Assembly (NCBI GenBank): GCA_037074705.1
Contig: CM073595.1
Coordinates: 68,992,139 to 69,056,138, forward strand
From: Zhengitettix transpicula
Lineage: Eukaryota; Arthropoda; Insecta; Orthoptera; Tetrigidae
Reading direction: 5' to 3'
DNA length: 64,000 bases
Made by a program: the position numbers and the translations under genes. The notes beneath the pieces were generated by a model, which did no database searches, had not been told where the DNA came from, and saw only the letters and a list, made by a program, of their open reading frames with translations. Of this stretch, positions 60,326 to 64,000 are shown piece after piece. Position 1 is the first letter of the stretch; each line of letters opens with the position of its first letter.

Positions 60326-62171
60326 TGTGAAATAAAGAAAAGAATATAATACACTTTACTCAGAAATAAGTATTCTGAATTCAGCTTTTTTATATACAAG
60401 TAAACTTTATTATACAAAGTAATGTGCGTTTTTATCAAGTGTCTTATCAGCCCGATGAGTAAGATATATTAAAAACTTTTAGATCTACGGTTAAATACAT
60501 TTCTTCCATTTTAAATATTTCTTCTTGAAGTAAAAAAAAAATGTCAGTTCGATTTTAATTTTATTATGTCTGGTGTCTTGCCGTTGTTAATAATAAGTAT
60601 GAGGTTCAATGAATTAATTGCCTTTTTTAATTTTAAATAAATTTTGCGACAAGAGGTGGAATGAAGACATTGACAGAAAGACTAATTAATTACAAATACT
60701 TCGTAAGTGGTATGAGAGTAATATTCCTTCCGTGGAAATTTTTCGAACCAACGTAAAGCGACTTAAGGTCTACTTGTGTTTTCTGTCAATAATTAATTTG
60801 TGATTTTGTTTACTCCAATTAACATTACACTTGGTGGAAAGTTGAATTAAAAGTGAGGTATTTTACAAAAATATCTTCCCCTGAAAAATAAAACTTTGAA
60901 TTACTCAATACAAATGTTTGTGTTAGTCTTCCTTTGTCCAGATTCGATTTGCATTGAAATTTACAGTTTCGAAAATTTCGAATATACGCGTTTGGAGGAG
61001 TTTTACTGGATTCTTTACCGTAATTATGATAAATTTGGTAAATAAATAAACGGGACTGAAAATATATTTTACCAGAAATGTTCTCACTCCTCTAGATTTT
61101 TTAATCAATTAAACTCCGACGGCAGAGTGCTTGAAAAATTGCAGCAAAATCATCACTACGAAGAACTTCTACAAACGTAGATTATTAATTTCCGCTGCTT
61201 TCCAGCTTCTATGCCGTTGAGACGTGAAACATTCCAACTTGTCCGTAGAAACTTAATCAATATTCTAAATTTCACCATTGTCGTTGACGATCAAGGAAAG
61301 CACTTGAAAATTGAGATTTAGTTGCGAAAGACCGGTGTTCGCAGCTTCGTCAGGTTTTGGAACCGTGTGTGGGTTCTATGGGACCTGAACATGAAATAGC
61401 TCCGCGCTAATTGGAAGCAGCTAGGAAAGTTGTTCTTCCCACGTCACGCGTCGCTCAGGCCACGAAAGAGCGAAGATCGTATCCGGAAATTTATGACGCT
61501 CACGTACGTCATAAATACTGCACGACAAGGAAATTGTGCAAAATCTTGACGGCAAACGTCCTCCATTTTGGCAATCTTACAGGAACATTTTATGTTACCG
61601 CACCAGATGACCAGCTTAAATTCGCTCGTTAACTGTATGTATAAACAAGTTTTCATCCATGTCTCTTAATTAATAATCTTTCATGTATAGAATAATATTC
61701 TCTCGGGAGGGGGGAGGGGGAAATGTTTGAGATGAATTTACTGACCTATCGTCCTCTATTCATCGTAAGTGGCGCACCGAATTGCTGCAACATCCATTGC
61801 ATCACAGTTATTACGTTAATATACCGTCTTGTTCTGTCTAGTCCATTTTTAAACCTCTCTGTTTCGCGACCCGCCTCAGATTTCACTATCTTATTCTTTC
61901 TCCTCCAATCGTAATTATTAATTTTCATTAAATCTGCCCTTCTCCAACTGCCCCCATCATATCCGGCAATCTCACTAATTTTCCGCGCTGGGTATTTCGT
62001 GTTTGCGATCAGTCACTCTTTCAGACGGCGCCGGGGAGTCTGAATTATAAACCCCCTGCCTCTCCAGCGATCACCTGTTCCGACGCGACGGTGACATTTC
62101 ACTGTCAAAGGTGCCTTAAAACTACGAGAAAAATTATTATTGTAATAGATTAAAAATACACAGATATAAAT
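60326..62171. other. No gene seen
   Basis: AT-rich with short overlapping frames around 61.4-61.9 kb and no recognisable product. Confidence 0.5.
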
Positions 62172-62377
62172 TGACCCCCTGTGGTGTAGGGGTCAGCGTG
62201 ACTGTGTCACATCACAGAGGTCGCGGTTTCGAATCGCGGCGAGGCCATGGATGTTTCCGTGCGTGAGAGAAACTCGTCAAATCAGTCCCCCGACAAGAAA
62301 AAAAGAGTTCCCAAACTGAGTCGCTAATAACCGTAACTGTTGATTCGATTGTAAATAAATCAATATGAAAAAAAAAA
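62172..62377 (+). mobile_element. tRNA-derived SINE
   Basis: A box TGGTGTAGGGGTCAGCGTG, B box GGTTTCGAATCGC and a fitting T-arm (GTCGCGGTTTCGAATCGCGG) define a tRNA-like head. A tRNA-unrelated body follows, ending AATAAATCAATATG and an A run. One inserted base in the B box argues against a working tRNA. Confidence 0.75.
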
Positions 62378-62728
62378 TTGTCTCCGCTTTAAGTATTTTA
62401 ATTTTGCTTTCCCGTGCTTCGATCTCGCAAAGAGCTACACTATGTGAATTAGTATGGCTCAAACTCTGGAAAATACAAGTAAATGAAGCACAATCGCAGC
62501 ACATATGAAAAGGAGTACCTGTCCAGAATTAATATTTCCAACCATGTGTTATCGATTAGTCAAGATTTTCCCAGTTATCCATTTACTCCTGAACTGTAAA
62601 ATCGAAATTTCCTCGTAACGCGATGTCCTCCATAAACGTCACGAACAGAGAGTAATAATTCGCGGAAAGGTTTACGTCGTAGTTGATGGTGCTTGTTGAC
62701 GTTCACTACACGGACTTGCATATTATAG

Positions 62729-62890
62729 CGGAGGCACCGGTGGTGTTGTGGTTAGCGCGCTGTCTGCGAAAATCAAGTTCGCGAGATCAAACTCCGGCTG
62801 CTCGAAAAGTATGCTCTCACAGTGTGTCGGACAAGTCCTTAACCTAAACTCAAGTGAGTCCTGCGGGATCGAAACAGGCTTACGTCAAAG
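62729..62890 (+). mobile_element. Probable tRNA-derived SINE, diverged
   Basis: GGTGGTGTTGTGGTTAGCGC is a good A box region and GAGATCAAACTCCGGC a weakened B box. The 3' limit is uncertain. It lies about 350 bp after another SINE of similar head design. Confidence 0.5.
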
Positions 62891-63459
62891 TACGCGTAGT
62901 AATTAATATACTACAAATAACCTCTCTAATATAGTAAATTAATGCCGAAGAATTAATTTTCTATTGTTCTTAAATTCCCGCACTGGTCGTCTTAATAACA
63001 TAAAATTATATGCAGTCTACCAAATTTCAAGTAGGTGGCTTGAAATAATCAATACGATTATTCAACAGGTGTGATATGATCATATAATAATACTATATTT
63101 GCTTACACATATACTTCAAAGAAATTATGAAAATATACAGTGGAGATTTAGGGAAAGTTCAATAGAATAACATGTTAATTTTTCAAATATCAATTGAAAA
63201 AATTGGCACCACGTGTCAGCCAAGTAAGTTATTTTTTAAAAAAATATATATATACAGGTTAAATTTTCGTGTGTTGATCAAATATTACTTTTAGAATGGC
63301 GAATTACACTAACACTAAAGAAAGTCTTCACAATCATTCTTCTCCGCCGAAAATAAATTTTGTATAGTCGTAAAAGGAACCAAAATTCTGGTACTGTCTG
63401 GGAAGATGTATTGTTACAAAATATAGTTCTTTCCATAAAAATATGTAGTTTTCTTTCTT

Positions 63460-63760
63460 TTAGGGGTGGGGTGGATGGGGTAGAAATTAAAAACATTACT
63501 AAACGACTTTTATTAGCGTGGATTCGCTTAATTTGATAGTGTGATACTAGAAATTTTAAGTGTCTAATTTCAACTCCAAAAGAAAAGGGATGGAAGCACC
63601 CTTACTGTACGGGTGGTGTTGGAAGGAGTTTACATAAAAAATAATGTATAAAAGACCGATATTAGTTTCGATTCCGGGGTTATAGGAGTCGCTGAGTTTA
63701 ATTGTCGCATTAACCAGGGTGGTAAACCAACACCCGTGCAACGTCGTACATTTAGTTAGT
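63460..63760 (+). mobile_element. Decayed Helitron-like copy
   Basis: The blocks GGGGTGGATGGGGTAGAAAT, GATAGTGTGATACTAGAAAT, GATTCCGGGGTTATAGGAGT and CGCTGAGTTTAATTGTCGCA are in family order. It ends near AACACCCGTGCAACGTCGT and TTAGTTAGT. A further scrap of the CGAAATCCGG block is cut by the window end (63973-64000). Confidence 0.6.
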
Positions 63761-64000
63761 CTTCTATAAAAAAAATATTCTGAAATTTGTTCACATTTCA
63801 CTCTACTAAAATAAAAAAACAACACACTGTGTTTAAAATTTATTTTTTTATAACATTATGTCGACTATTTCAGTTAATCTATTTTAGCATTAATATATAA
63901 TCGGCGATGCCTCACAATAGTACATTAACGCGAACGGTAGTTTTCATAGACCATCATTGTAAAATATGCTCTGACGAAATCCGGTGTTTTAGATTTCGCA

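Noticed and set aside
61347..61353. CTGACGA on the minus strand
   Set aside because: The downstream sequence lacks a stem ending in GAAA. A single 7-mer is expected by chance.
62172..62245. Possible functional tRNA gene
   Set aside because: The B box has an extra base, no clean acceptor stem can be closed, and a SINE body with an A-rich tail follows.

Overview
The window looks like AT-rich nuclear DNA from a large, repeat-rich animal genome, most likely an insect. This rests on small coding exons split by introns of 65 bp to 1.6 kb, a tail-anchored Golgi protein of roughly insect length, many decayed non-autonomous transposon copies, tRNA-derived SINEs and microsatellites. There are no bacterial-style operons. 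A hemimetabolous insect such as a cockroach or termite is a guess from repeat style only and is not demonstrated.

Region 1, 1-16.8 kb: no gene recognised. It holds fossil transposons: Helitron-like non-autonomous copies (85-250, 3914-4352, 8565-8880, 13327-13807, 14915-15110), a broken Penelope-like GIY-YIG endonuclease remnant (about 13190-13335), and short hammerhead-like motifs of the Penelope type (5458, 12662, 14847).

Region 2, 16.8-27.6 kb: the gene core. A complete 11-exon minus-strand gene for golgin-84 (GOLGA5 orthologue) runs from ATG at 26074 to stop at 17637. The exons join in frame to give 558 residues: a conserved N-terminus, a long coiled coil and a C-terminal membrane anchor. 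About 0.8 kb away, divergently on the plus strand, lies the first coding exon (26869-26982) of a second gene. It encodes a short basic head and one membrane segment, as in Golgi type II enzymes. The GC-richer stretch between them is a probable bidirectional promoter, so both neighbours may serve the secretory pathway. A possible second exon of that gene lies at 27465-27547. Its further exons were not found.

Region 3, 27.6-64 kb: intergenic or long-intron DNA. It contains more Helitron-like copies in both orientations (28574, 33138, 34623, 39670, 57052, 60287, 63460), a second Helitron-like 3' end (40504), inverted Penelope-type motifs (36378/36497), a dead Jockey-like reverse transcriptase (43295-44078), SINEs (45556, 62172, 62729), a 30-bp degenerate minisatellite (59780-60196) and several microsatellites. 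No intact autonomous element and no confident host gene was seen here.

The most interesting signals are: (i) many degenerate hammerhead/Penelope-type motifs, one in sense orientation just downstream of golgin-84; (ii) a Helitron-like family whose long copies carry an internal tandem duplication absent from the short copies; (iii) the divergent promoter pairing golgin-84 with a type II membrane protein; and (iv) a trinucleotide repeat pressed against a golgin-84 3' splice site.
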